In this document: positions 11,820-23,282 of the stretch, piece after piece
Position numbering within the stretch: position 1 is the stretch's first letter
Layout of the letters: each line of letters opens with the position of its first letter
Source of the DNA: Setophaga petechia
Lineage: Eukaryota > Chordata > Aves > Passeriformes > Parulidae
NCBI GenBank assembly: GCA_024362935.1
Contig: JANCRA010000010.1
Span: 6,316,501-6,380,500, forward strand
DNA: 64,000 bases
Reading direction: 5' to 3'
Program-made: the position numbers and the translations under genes
The notes under the pieces: model-generated
Told to the model about the DNA's origin: nothing
Databases searched by the model: none
Seen by the model: only the letters and a program-made list of their open reading frames with translations

Positions 11820-14800
11820 CTGGAATAAAACAAACTAATTCAAGGTAAATGCTTTCACTGAACCATTCAGAACACAACAGTCAACTTTGCTGTAGAGATA
11901 ATATGAAAGCTTGTAGGGTTCAGATGAATGAGAGAAATCCCACAGAACTCTTATTTTTAAAAGTAGAAGGAAACAAAATATTCTCTAATAGTTATGTCCC
12001 TTCCATGGACACTTTGGAGCTAGTGGTGACTCTTCTGTCATAAAAGCCATTGTTCCACTCCTCAGATTATGACAGAATGAAGAAAGCTCTGGACATTCTA
12101 TCTGAATTGTCATGTAGAAAATCAGTGCCACACTTCTGTTCAGGATCCACAGCACAACGGGCAGGAACTGAAGTGCCACTGAGACAGGAACCAAGGAAAG
12201 CATCCCCACATTGAGGCCACAGGCTACTGTCCCACAGGGTGGGAGAGACCTCAGACTGGGGAGAGAGGCAGAGCACTGAAGTGGCCTTCTCTACCAAGCT
12301 TTTAAATGGAAGATGAGCTATACAATCTTCTCCCATGTGAAAAAAATGGCACCTTTACCCCAAACAGTGCTCGTGGTTAAAAAAGAAAGGCAAAGCAGTA
12401 TGATGCTCAAGTCTAACTGAATTTTAATTTATCTGTGCTTTACTTAAATTACCATGGCAAGATTCAATGATACCCCACAAAGTCAGCAATTTTTAACTCA
12501 GCAGCAATACTGAATCTCATTTCTCCTGAAAAGCAATTGGATTAAACCATTTAATTAAACTTCTGTCCTACTGACTCTTAAAGGTTAAAAAAAAAAGTAA
12601 AGCTAATACTGCAAGCTTTCAGCTCCTAGGAGTTTTGAGAAATAAACCACTTTGTAAAACTTCTCCAAGGATATTACCATTTTTCTCTTTTTTGCTTCCC
12701 CCCAAGAGTACAACATGTCAGCACAGGCAGGGTAAGACCCACAGCAGCTCCTGTGAAGACAGTGGGGATGTTTTGCTTGCTGCATTATGCAATGAAGAAC
12801 AGCATGGCAGAAGGAATTCAGGCTATCTACAAGTAGGAACTGGTAATTTCCTACAGCTCCAGGTTTGACAAACCACAGGCTGCCAGGAATAATTAGGTAA
12901 CCCCCAAAGCCTGTGATGGCACAATTACTGACACCCCCAAATGTTCTTAGAACTGCAAAAGGAACAGAGACAACTTGGAACAAATGAAACACAGAATATT
13001 TCACTTGCTCTACTGCCCACCTCCTGTACTGTGTCCCTTCTGGGAGGGACACCAGATCCCCACAGTCACAAAGGGCACATCAGCATGAAGTGACCATCAG
13101 AACTTCCCAGGATGGTAAATGGACTCCATCTGCACCCCCCAAAACAATCCCTCAAAACCAAAACACAACAGAGCTCAGGCATTAATGGACAGGACACTGC
13201 CAATAATTGTGGTATTGTGTGATAATTCAGCTCACTCATCAAGGAAAAAAAAAAATTATGTTCACATTGTCAACACATTAGAAGCCATTTATCCTACTCC
13301 AAATAAGATTCTCCTAAAAACAGAGAGAGAACCTATAGCACAAACTCTAAACCATCCTCCATGCTCACAAACAAATGTCTAATGTCTAACTTGTGGTGGT
13401 GTTTTAGTTGCTGTACCAGCCTATGCAGTGTAAGTTAAAACAGGTTTCAGCCTCCAGTGACTTTTGCCTGCAAATTAACCTGCAACCAACTCATCCCAAA
13501 ATCCACTTAAAGGCAGCTTAAAGCCAGTTTTGTACCAAGTGCCAGTGGAAGTTTTCCTTTGCATTTCCTGAGTGCCAGGAAGGAAGATCTTCTCCCAGCT
13601 TTGACAGGCTGGCCTGGAAACACTTGGAATGTGTCTTACTGTGCTCACCATTTACTTCTCCAAATAACAAGTGGACAAAAGAATCTATTTCTCCTTTAAA
13701 TAAGAATTCACTCCTTATCCTTCACCTTGGAGGCTGCTGGTTGTGCAGCAAATGCACATTTGGAATGTTTTCCATCCCACAGCAGCTGGGGACAGCAAAG
13801 GGATGGGAGCTCTTGTCCAGCTGGGCAAACAGCAACAATAGAACAGCAAAAGGGAAAGGCATTCAGGCATTAACAGAGAAGAAATTCAAGATCTAGGGCT
13901 GGAGAAAGAGGGAAAAAAAAAGATTGAAAGAAAATAGGACAGGAAAAAAAAAAAAAACCCTGAAAAGTGAGTATGGAAGAGAAATGCATAAAGTTTTCAG
14001 GGGAATTGCAAGATGAACACAAAGACTAACGTTCAGTGAGCAAAAAATTTCAATAAAGATAAAAATTAATACAAAATATTAAGTTACTTCAGAAAAAAAT
14101 GACTGAGAATTTAGCTTTCATCTCACTTTTAAATTATTTTACATATATATTAAAAAGAATAATAAAAGTATGCTTTTGCATAATGAGCTTATAACTACAG
14201 CTGTGGTACTCTATCCTCTTAGGGAGATTTTAACATAACTGTGGTATTAACAAAGAGAAAAATCTCAATTGTGAGAAAAAAATATTTTTCAGACATAAAT
14301 CTTTAACAATAATAAGGCAAGCTGAGAAAGATTGGTGAAGTAAATTGATTTTTTTCCCCCTCCCTTAAGCATTCTCTTGTGGATTCAGCAGAAGTCTCCA
14401 TTTACAGACCATGTATTTGTTTCAGCCTTTGTTAGGTTTTCAGTCTTTCAAATTTTTTCCAGCTTCTCCCTGTGAAAAGGCTTTTCTAGCTGCCTCATTT
14501 GTGGCAGCTGTAAGCTTTAACCACACAGAGTATAAAAGGAATGCTTTTTACTGCTCCTTGAAAAGTACAAATACACCTCTCTCCTTACTTCATCTTTATG
14601 ATGTTTAGGAGTTGGCCTGAGGCATTTTAACAGTAATCTAAATAAGAGCAGCAGGTAAGAAAATCAGTTCAGGGCTGTTAAAACACTCATATTCAACTTT
14701 ACACTTCCAAAGGACAAAACCCTGTCATTTCAATTGCAGCCAATGAACAGGAAAAGGCAGGTTAGCAAAGGAATGAGCCAAGAGAAGATGCAAGAGACAA

Positions 14801-16343
14801 AGCTGTGACAACCCTGCCATGACAGACCAACAGCTATCAAACTGAAAGGGAGTGAGCTGCTGCCCTCAGATACATCCACGTTCCCCCCTGAATATTTCTG
14901 CTGGAGGTTTACACAGACACTGCAAACAGCAGCAAGATTAAAGAAGGCTTGCAGCAGCCCAGGAGAGTGAGAACAGTGATAAAGAATTACAAATATCTGA
15001 TTACAGAGCTGCATCCAGCCAGGGGCTCTCCCTGCCCACGTGAGGAACAGCTGGTGCAAATCTGCTGAGGAGTTTGGGCAGAAAGTGTTGGGGCTCTGGG
15101 TGCTGTGAAGGGAATCCACATGAACAGAACTCTGCAGAGGAGCAGGAAGAGCAGGGAAGCTCTGTTGCCTGAGATTTTTATTCCATCACTGTACCAAGAC
15201 TTTGGGCTGCTCTAAAGGGCTGTGTGACTCCACTTGTCACTGACCAAGTCCAGTGTTTCAACAAGGTTTTTCTGTTCTATTTTTCAGAAGCTAAAGAAGA
15301 ATTAAATGGGCAACAAAACAGAAATCTAATAATCAGAATGTTCCATTTCTGTAAACATCCAAAATGTTGCAGTTGCAATATATTAACACCATATCTACAA
15401 AGCCAATAGAACTCTACAGCCAAAACCCACTGCTCTGAGATAAGCTGGAACTGAATGTGACAAAAGGCCAAGACTGGCCAGATTCTACTGACAGAGAGAA
15501 GAAAGAGAACCATTTTCTTCCCTATAATTTGATATTTTTGCTACAGTTTTCATAACTTTTGGCAAAAGAGTAAAGAAAGAGCTGACTCTGAGAGACTTTT
15601 GTTTGGACTTAAGAGATTTCTAATGTATGAAGAGGCACCCAATAATCTTCAGTGAACAGTAAGACATTTTTTCATTTAGTTTCCCTTGAAGGTCACATTT
15701 TCTGCTGCTGAATGCACATCCCAAAGAATGACAAAGTTCCATAACCCACCAAATTATCTTATTACTCTCAACAGTGGCCACAGACCACAAAGCAGTGTCA
15801 GCTGTGCCTCAGCCCATCTGCAAAGCAGACCTTGCCAGTATTTATCCTCACTGACAAGGGATTTAAATATTCCCTGCAGTCTCCAGACAGTTTGTCTGTG
15901 GTCTCTTTATTACAACTGTGAGACCACATTTCATAATAAGAATGTTAGTTCAAAGTTCAAAATCACAAATAACTGAAGACAAATTCCTGATCAAAAAACC
16001 TTGATTTGTTTTGAGAATTTTGGTCACACACTGTTGACTTCAGTTGTTTTCTACTTCTTTTGTTGGTTACCATGAGTGCTGGTAAGGAATAGCAGATGAG
16101 GCATGAGTTATTATTCCCTTCATCAGATGAAATGCAGCACATTTCTTTGGGTTTGAGCTCAGCAGATTTTAAATAATTCACATTAATAAAAGAGCAGCTT
16201 TGCAAGTCACATAGATTTGGGCAATATTCAATAACTTCTGAAGCATTTCACACACCTGAAACATCTGTGGATAATATTCATTAGTTTTTATGAGCTCCTG
16301 GCATAATAAAGAAGCAAAAATCTTCCTTCTAGGAGTTACTCAC
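11820..16343 (-). other. Intron between exons D and C
   Basis: This intron is about 4.5 kb. It is A/T-rich, with short A runs near 12590 and 13910-13960. I identify no mobile element, RNA gene or exon. Confidence 0.8.
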
Positions 16344-16491
16344 GTGTACACTTTGAGCACAAAGTCCTTCTCCTCCTTGATTTCCGAGAGGGACTGGAGC
16401 ACGTCCACGACGCTGAGCACGGCGCAGCCGTAGGGGCGGCGGTAGTGCAGGTGGGGGGGGCCCTTCTTGGAGTCATTGAGCAGCATGCGGC
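16344..16491 (-). CDS. DOCK3: DOCK3 exon D
   Basis: This 148-base exon completes the glycine codon of exon E. It then encodes 48 residues starting RMLLNDSKKGPPHLHYRRPY and ending EEKDFVLKVY, with two bases of the next threonine codon. The acceptor is CCCTGCAG|GC and the donor is TACAC|GTGAGT. Remembered DOCK3 has LSILDVLQSLTEVKEEKDF where this copy has LSVVDVLQSLSEIKEEKDF, so the changes are conservative. Third codon positions are almost all G or C, more strongly than in exons B, H and I. A 47-bp GC-rich minisatellite begins about 140 bases upstream in the transcript, so local GC-biased conversion is a plausible cause (inference). Confidence 0.95.
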
Positions 16492-16633
16492 CTGCAGGGA
16501 GGGACAGTCAGCCACAGGGACAGACACACAGCCACACCTGCCTGCTGGGCTGCTCACAGCCAGCACTTCCAGCTCCAGCCTGCACGTGACGCTCCTGCCC
16601 GGCTCTGGAGGAGCTTTTGCCCCAGCCCCACGT

Positions 16634-16991
16634 GCTGGTGACAGCCCAGGGACGCTGGGCAGGACTGGCACAGCACCAGGGCTGGTGACAGCACCAGGGT
16701 TGTGCTGGTGACAGCCCAGGGACGCTGGGCAGGACTGGCACAGCACCAGGGCTGGTGACAGCCCAGGGACACTGGGCAGGACTGGCACAGCACCAGGGCT
16801 GGTGACAGCACCAGGGACGCTGGGCAGGACTGGCACAGCACCAGGGCTGGTGACAGCACCAGGGATGCTGGGCAGGACTGGCACAGCACCAGGGCTGGTG
16901 ACAGCACCAGGGATGCTGGGCAGGACTGGCACAGCACCAGGGCTGGTGACAGCCCAGGGACGCTGGGCAGGACTGGCACAGCACCAGGGCT
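16634..16991. repeat. 47/48-bp minisatellite upstream of exon D
   Basis: There are seven near-identical units of 47 or 48 bases plus one 23-base truncated unit after the first copy. Each unit starts GCTGGTGACAGC and ends GGCACAGCACCAGG. Two subtypes differ by CAGCCCAGGG versus CAGCACCAGGG, and another variable site reads GACGCTG, GACACTG or GATGCTG. The array lies about 140 bases from the exon D acceptor, on the intron side. Open frames of about 190-240 codons cross it on both strands only because the period is not a multiple of three. Confidence 0.97.
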
Positions 16992-17284
16992 GCCTCCTCT
17001 CCACGAGCCTGGGGGCAGGTCTGGGAGGGGACACAGCCAGGACAGCTGACCCACACTGGCCAAGGGATGTCCCCAGCCTTGTGACATCTGCTCAGCAGCA
17101 CAAGGGAATGGAGGAGTGGGGACATTGGTCACTGGGAGGTTTGGCTTTATACAGACAGAAGCCTGGCTTCCTGGGAAGTGACTGGATATTGATGGCTGAT
17201 GGAAAGAAGAGAATCAATCTTTTGCTTTCCTTTGCTTCTGCTCATGGTCTTTGCTTTATCAGACTGCCTTTTTCTTCACCCATG

Positions 17285-17378
17285 AATTTTCCTCCATCTT
17301 ATTTACTCCCCAGCCCCATCCTGCTGATGAGGGGAGTCACAGAGAGGCTTGGAGGGCACCTGGTGTCAACCCACTACA
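17285..17378 (+). mobile_element. Probable avian LTR-retrotransposon fragment
   Basis: The stretch carrying GATGAGGGGAGTCACAGAGA, GGGCACCTGG and the terminal GTCAACCCACTACA resembles the end of an endogenous-retrovirus LTR that I remember as common in bird genomes. That LTR ends in GGGTCAACCCACCACA. No flanking duplication could be found and the copy is degraded. The family is recalled from memory, not searched. Confidence 0.4.
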
Positions 17379-18744
17379 GCTTTTCACTCAAACTTTTCAA
17401 ACCCAGAGGTCCATCTGAATCTACACCTCCCTCAGCCAAAACCAGCCAAGGGCAAAGTGAAGAGCGTCGTGTCTGGCCAGCCTTGATTTGCAGCTCCATG
17501 ACACACATTTGCATCCAGCTGGGCTGACTACAAATCATCTGTGGAGGAGCCAAGAGTATGGCTGTACTCATCAGTCTGACCCACAGAGATTCACTGTGCT
17601 CCTTCCTCAGAGTGCACCATTTGCACAAATTCTCATGTTATTCAACTGCTTTAAGGGAATGTATGATATATTGCATATAATACAGGTAATATTATATATT
17701 GATTGTTTATCATGGTTGGATGGATCCTTCTTGGAGCACAGGAAGGAGAATTCTGAGGTACAAAGCTGCTCAGTGATTAACATCTTATTACTGAGGCAGT
17801 TTTTAAACAGAGCAAAAGATGCCAAGGCCAGAAAAATCACTGTGATAATCAAAGTGAACTTGTAACATTACACAGAAGAATTTGTCCAGCCCTTGCATCA
17901 AGGTTAATACAGCATCCTTCCACAGGATTCATTTATCACCTCAAGGGATAACAGCAATTCTGACCTGTAGGCTCCTATGACATGGCAGGTCAGATAATGC
18001 AACCCCAACCTCTCTGAAGGCTCACTGCCATTCCCAGCACAGCACACAAAGCTCTGTTAGAGCTGCTGCACTTCAGAAAAGGTGCCTGTGGCTGGTAATG
18101 GGTGTGAGCAGTGCCTGGCTGCCAACAGGCTTAAAAACCCTGTCCTTGCAAACACTGCCTGGCCACTCCTCAGTCACACACGAATGGCACTGCACCTCTC
18201 ACTTGTTTACAATAACACAGCTGAGGAAACTTCTCTGCTGCTCCTACTATACACTGCTAACACTTCAGGACTAATATTTAAAATAAATCATACTTAACAC
18301 GGGTAAAATATGTACTTGCACCACAGACTGCTACAGCAGCAAACAAATTTTGACATAAATTTGTCTAACAGCCTCTGATTTACTTGATGGGGATGGTCAC
18401 ACAGACTGATGTCCTGCCCTGCAACCCAGCTATAGCACCAGTAAAAAGATCTCATTTGAAATTTTTAGACATTAAACAAAAAGCCTTTTTACTTTGTCCC
18501 TCTCCTGTAGATGTAGTGTTTAATCAAAAATTCAGTTTCAGACTCAGAAAAACAAAATCACTGCTAAACAGTCACCAGTAACTTTCTAACACTTAGCTCC
18601 ATATGGTCTGAATGTCAATCAGTCTATGACTGAGTTTTCTAAATGTATAAATCATTATAAAGTCAGCTAATTAAAACATACATTTAAAAATACTCTAAGA
18701 GCTCTGTTTATTACATGTATTTCAAGCACTAAATCATACTGTAC

Positions 18745-18805
18745 CTATTCGGATTACATGGGCAACTATGTACAAATCCCTCTTCATGTCCTTGCTGCTG
18801 AGATC
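18745..18805 (-). CDS. DOCK3: DOCK3 exon E
   Basis: This short 61-base exon encodes 20 residues, DLSSKDMKRDLYIVAHVIRI, plus the first base of a glycine codon shared with exon D. The acceptor is TTTCAG|GAT after a CT-rich tract. The donor reads ATAG|GTACAG, a weak 5' splice site because it lacks the usual A/G-A-G-T after GT. The peptide agrees with DOCK3 at every residue I can compare. It starts in phase 0 and ends in phase 1, so skipping would shift the frame. The RDLYIVAHVIRIG stretch is strongly conserved in the DOCK-B group. Confidence 0.94.
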
Positions 18806-21800
18806 CTGAAAGATTAGAAAAAAGAGAGAGAGACATTCCAACATAAGTGCCTGCAACTATAAATGGGGATGAAAACTCTGAAATCCCATGTTACAGAAAA
18901 GGAGGCCAAGAATTTTAATAGTGAGCTTCAAGAAAAACCAAACAACAGGAAAAGGAGAACCTACAGAAGAGCAAAGTTGAAGTTAAAGAGGACAAATAAG
19001 TGTTATTAACTGTGAGAGAAATTTTAAAATAAATAAAAAATTAAGAACATATACATAGGACACTTTTCAATAACTCCTTACTGCAGCAGTTTGCATTCAC
19101 ATGTCAGAAGCCACCTTAATCCAAATTTCCTTGGTATGCTGTACTTTTCAGTGATAACTTCATAAAGAACCAGCAACTTCTGAGACATTCCTCCTGCATT
19201 TGGATTTTTTTTTTAGTTACAGGAAAGGTCTAAGAAACATTTCTTCCTAAAACCCAGTTTTCCCTATGCCACTCACCTCCCAGACAAGACTTTAAACAGA
19301 TGCTGTGTAGTGGGAGAATATTCATCTCTGGTTTAGACTGATGCAAAAAGGCTTCTTGTGCTCTACAGTGACAGCTGCTGCCTCTTCCTCTACTGAGTGC
19401 TGCCCTCTCACTGGCAGGTACTACTTACACAAAAATTAACTGCAACAGTTTCTGATTCAGATAAAATTCAGTGGTTTTCTTGAAAAAGTTCCTCAACTAT
19501 GTGGTATTATAACTACTGTAAAAGGAAATAAAGCTGTTTTTATATAAAGAGGGGAAGACATTTAAACTGTGGACATCTAAGATCTGTCATCCCTAATCTG
19601 AATCAATTTAGAATTAAAACCTGCATTTTGCTGAAAGCTAAAACATGAACCTTAAATCACACAGGGAATTTCTTTCTCATGTGACTTGAGAACCCACAGC
19701 CCACCCAGTGAGATGATGCTGGTGATGCAGCTCCAGACTGCAGTGCCACACAGCACAACCAAAGCTGCACAGTGACCCAGACCTGGGCAGAAAGGGAATT
19801 TATCATTAGAAGAAGTTTCAGTCCCTTCCCAAGTGTGTTACACTGCTGAATTACAGCAGGCAAGTAATGAATTCATGGCTGTACCTCCTTGCAGCTCTGC
19901 ATTTCCCAGGGCAGCACATGCAGGGAGCTGCAGAGCCACTGTCTGGGATGCTCTAACCAGCAGATCTGTCTCTCCAGAGCCAGAAAATGAAGCTACATAA
20001 ACCATCCTTGGCATTTCCTCTCAGGCTCGGTTTTGCTGCTGCACCAAGAAGGGAACACACTTTCTAGGCTTTCTCCATCACCCAACATACCAGGGTAACA
20101 TATGGTAGCCTTTATCTTGCATGTCTTGGAGACATGAAGTTCCACACTAAAAGGGATTTGACATAGTTTTAATCTCAGAATTGCCTGACAAGACATTTCA
20201 AAAAGCAAAAAAACTTGGAGGTAATACTTAATGCTCTAGAGAGCAATAGATTCCTGAAAATATCTGTGCTTTGACAGAGGGAATTTTATTATACCATCAG
20301 ATTACCAGCTCTAATTAACAGCAATTTAAAGAACTATTTTTTTCAAAGGGCAGCTGTCAAAACATCAGAAAACGGCAGGGCATGAACATATTGATGGGTT
20401 CACACTTTAGCTGCTTTTCCAATTTCACAAATAAAGTGTCACAGGCAAAAGACAAAAAATGTAGGCCCAGATGGCCTTGCATTTCAGTTTGTACAGCACA
20501 GGCTTTTTATAAGGCAAGGAATTCTTACTATGACATGGACCAAACAATCAAAAGCCCCAACCCCTGTGAGGAAGTTTTCAGATGATTCCTCTGCAGAGAA
20601 TCCATGTACACCTCCAGGATCAGGAGAGGATAAAACACTTTTACTGTTTACTCTTAGGATGCATCCAGGGTGGATATTTGTGGGTATTTCCCACATCCTT
20701 CTGAGCTTCCTAAATGATACTGACTGACACACAACATAATCCCATTATAATTCTAATGAATGACTTTTTAGAACATCACCCCTGCATTTTCTCACCTCTA
20801 TTGGGTATGGAAGAGAGTTACTCTACAATAATGGTTAGCACTTTACAATGCTGGTTTCTAGAAAGGTCTGCTTGTGTGTTAAAAAACCCAAACACCATCA
20901 CAACCACCCCCAAACCACTGCAATCAAGGATACCTGTCTGCCAGTAATAAGTTATTTAATTCAGCTGCCAACGTCACAGGCCACAGATTATAAGGTATTT
21001 AACAAAAATAACAACCTTATACAGTGTAGTTACATTTTAATTCAGACCCAGGAATGTTTCTAACATGTGCACAGGCTGAGGTTTGCTTGAGTGAGCTTTG
21101 ATCTTCAGAGCAAGCAGTTTCTCACCTTTGCTGTGATATGACAGCAGATGTAAAACCCAAGCCTGGGTAGTTTTGATATCTTAAACAAGGAGACAGCTGA
21201 ACCCTTAGAAGTAACAGAGATAGCAGGAAAAGACAGGGATCCCTTGAATTATCTAAGATATGGGCTGCTTGCCTTGGGCAAAGAGGAGAGTCTTAGAAAG
21301 ATATTGTGGTGTGGTGAGGTAGGGCAAGGAAATAAAGAAATAGATTTAAAGTCAAGATGAACATGAGCCGGGAGAAGACCTGAAAATCCCAGAACTGCCT
21401 TAACTTAGAAGCATTTCATAATTAAGAAATGATCCTAAGATCAAACCAGATAAAATGGTTATTCAAAAAAGCAAATATTTATTGCTCTTTTACTACACAC
21501 TTTGGAAAGGTCTTTGAACACATTGATGAAAAATACTGTTTTAGAAGTGTGAGATCTTTTGCACAGATAATTTTTCCAGTTATAATTCCTGTTATGTAGA
21601 GTACACATTCATTGTAATTTTTGTTATGTAGAATACACATTCCATAGCAGCAGAATGAGAGTCTAAGCACCTCCACCAGCCAGTGATGGAGTCTGAGCAC
21701 CCTGGAGAGCAGAGCCTGCAGCAGCTTTGGCACTTTGCACAGTAATAGGAAGGGGAGCTCAGGAGGTACCTGTGGGCAGGACTGGGGCTGCACTGGAAAT

Positions 21801-23200
21801 CCTGATCCTGCAATCCCAGGGCTCCCTGCTCTTGGGCTACACCAGCCCTACTCAGAACACGCAGCAGCTCTCTCCTGGAATTGTGTCATGGCCCTGGCTG
21901 TAATTTATCATTATTTTTTAAAGGCTGTCAAGGCTGGTTTGCAGATCACCAGAGCAAAACTGTTTCACACTGTTCACCACACAGGGAGAAACAGGGCACT
22001 TCTTCCATGACCCCAAGTGGTCAACTGGCATGGATCAGGGTGGGGAAGTTGGATGCTGAAAATCTTTTTCAAATTGATGAACCTGAGAGGCCAGACAGTG
22101 CCAAAGCTGATACAAAGCCTGTGCTGCCTTTTGAGATTTTCCTTAGGGCAGCTCCTAAAGCTGCACTCCTGTCTTTCACCTGACTCAGACATCAGTGCTG
22201 AACCTTAACCCCTGCCCACCTTCTCTCAGCAGGGCCAGACTCTGGGATGGAGTTACCATCTCTGGGGTGACACTGTCACCCTGCTGATGTTTATTCAGCT
22301 TTCAACACCTCACTGATGGTACCAAAACCAGAACTGCTACTGATGTCAGCATCCAGGTCAGTGCTACTTTTGGATTGCAGCTCTTAGATCCAGCTGGAGA
22401 CAGAACAGAGCATCCTTGCACCTGGATCTATTCTGTTCCCTAAGAGGAGGAATCCTGCTGCCTTCTTAAGGGAGAGAAGGGAACAGTGCTGGGGACCATG
22501 CCTGACCAGCCCTGCCTGACCTCAGGAGTGTCACTGCCAGAACCAAAGCTCTACCATCTTTCTTCTTCACTGCAGGTAAAAATACCCCTGCTACAGAGCT
22601 TCCAGCATGGGCACTAACTAAAGGTGAGTCACGATGGGAGGTGTTTATCACACTTGGGATCTGAGATTCCTTACAGCTATTCTGTGAGGAGCTGTTAAGT
22701 TTCAGTGTCTCTAGATTTCCATATCCTTTCTGAGAAGAAGTAGCAGATAAAATGATGGTCTGACACCTGATTCTGAGGGAATTTTGAACACAACTTAAGA
22801 CCAGCACAGAAGCGATTTCTTACAAGGGCACGTAGGGACAGGACAAGGGAAAACACTTGTCTGATTTTCATTCAGAAAAACGTGCCTTGTTTTATGTGCA
22901 GGCCATCACAGCATTTTCCTATGCTCTGTTATCAAAGAGCAGAGCACATCCAATGAAAATATTCAAAATTTCACACTATCTGCAGGAACAAATGCAAGTA
23001 CTTCAGAATATTCACTTAGCCATAAAAAAATTAGAAGTACATTCACTTTCTATGTTAACACTTAGTCAAAATCCTAACAAAACTTAGAAATTATTTCTCT
23101 TTTACTGATTATATTGGAGAGGAAGCACTGGGTTTCCTTGCCCTCAGGAAGCCTCCAAGGCCAGTGCAGTGAGGGCAGAAGGAAGGGAGCAGACACCTAC
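18806..23200 (-). other. Intron between exons F and E
   Basis: This intron is about 4.4 kb. It contains a short local duplication of TGTTATGTAGARTACACATTC near 21590 and 21623, and a moderately GC-rich stretch at 21650-22600. I recognise no known element or exon. Confidence 0.8.
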
Positions 23201-23282
23201 TGTGAAAAGGGCACACATCCGATCGATCTTCTCCGGGTTCCTGGGGCCGCCGTTCTTGTTTAACCTCACCATGAACCTCTCA
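23201..23282 (-). CDS. DOCK3: DOCK3 exon F
   Basis: This 82-base exon completes the split serine codon and encodes 27 further residues, ERFMVRLNKNGGPRNPEKID then RMCALFT. It is bounded by TTTTTCAG|T and ACA|GTAGGT and ends in phase 0. Remembered mammalian DOCK3 reads SERFLVRLNKNGGPRNPEKIERMCALFT, so it differs by L to M and E to D only. This region begins the beta-rich stretch before DHR-1 in which DOCK-B proteins read SERFxxRLNKNG. The exon has GC-rich codons and clear CpG sites, in contrast with the A/T-rich intron around it. It follows the longest complete intron in the window, about 15 kb. Confidence 0.95.

Larger units (their letters stand above)
16492..18744 (-). other. Intron between exons E and D
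   Basis: This intron is about 2.25 kb. Near exon D it is GC-rich and holds the 47-bp minisatellite (16634-16991). A probable LTR-derived fragment follows at 17285-17378. The rest up to exon E is plain A/T-rich intron. Confidence 0.8.

Noticed and set aside
16336..17527. Long open frames on both strands around exon D
   Set aside because: They are repeat-driven frames of the 47-bp minisatellite. The minus frame ending at 16336 reads exon D in the wrong phase.
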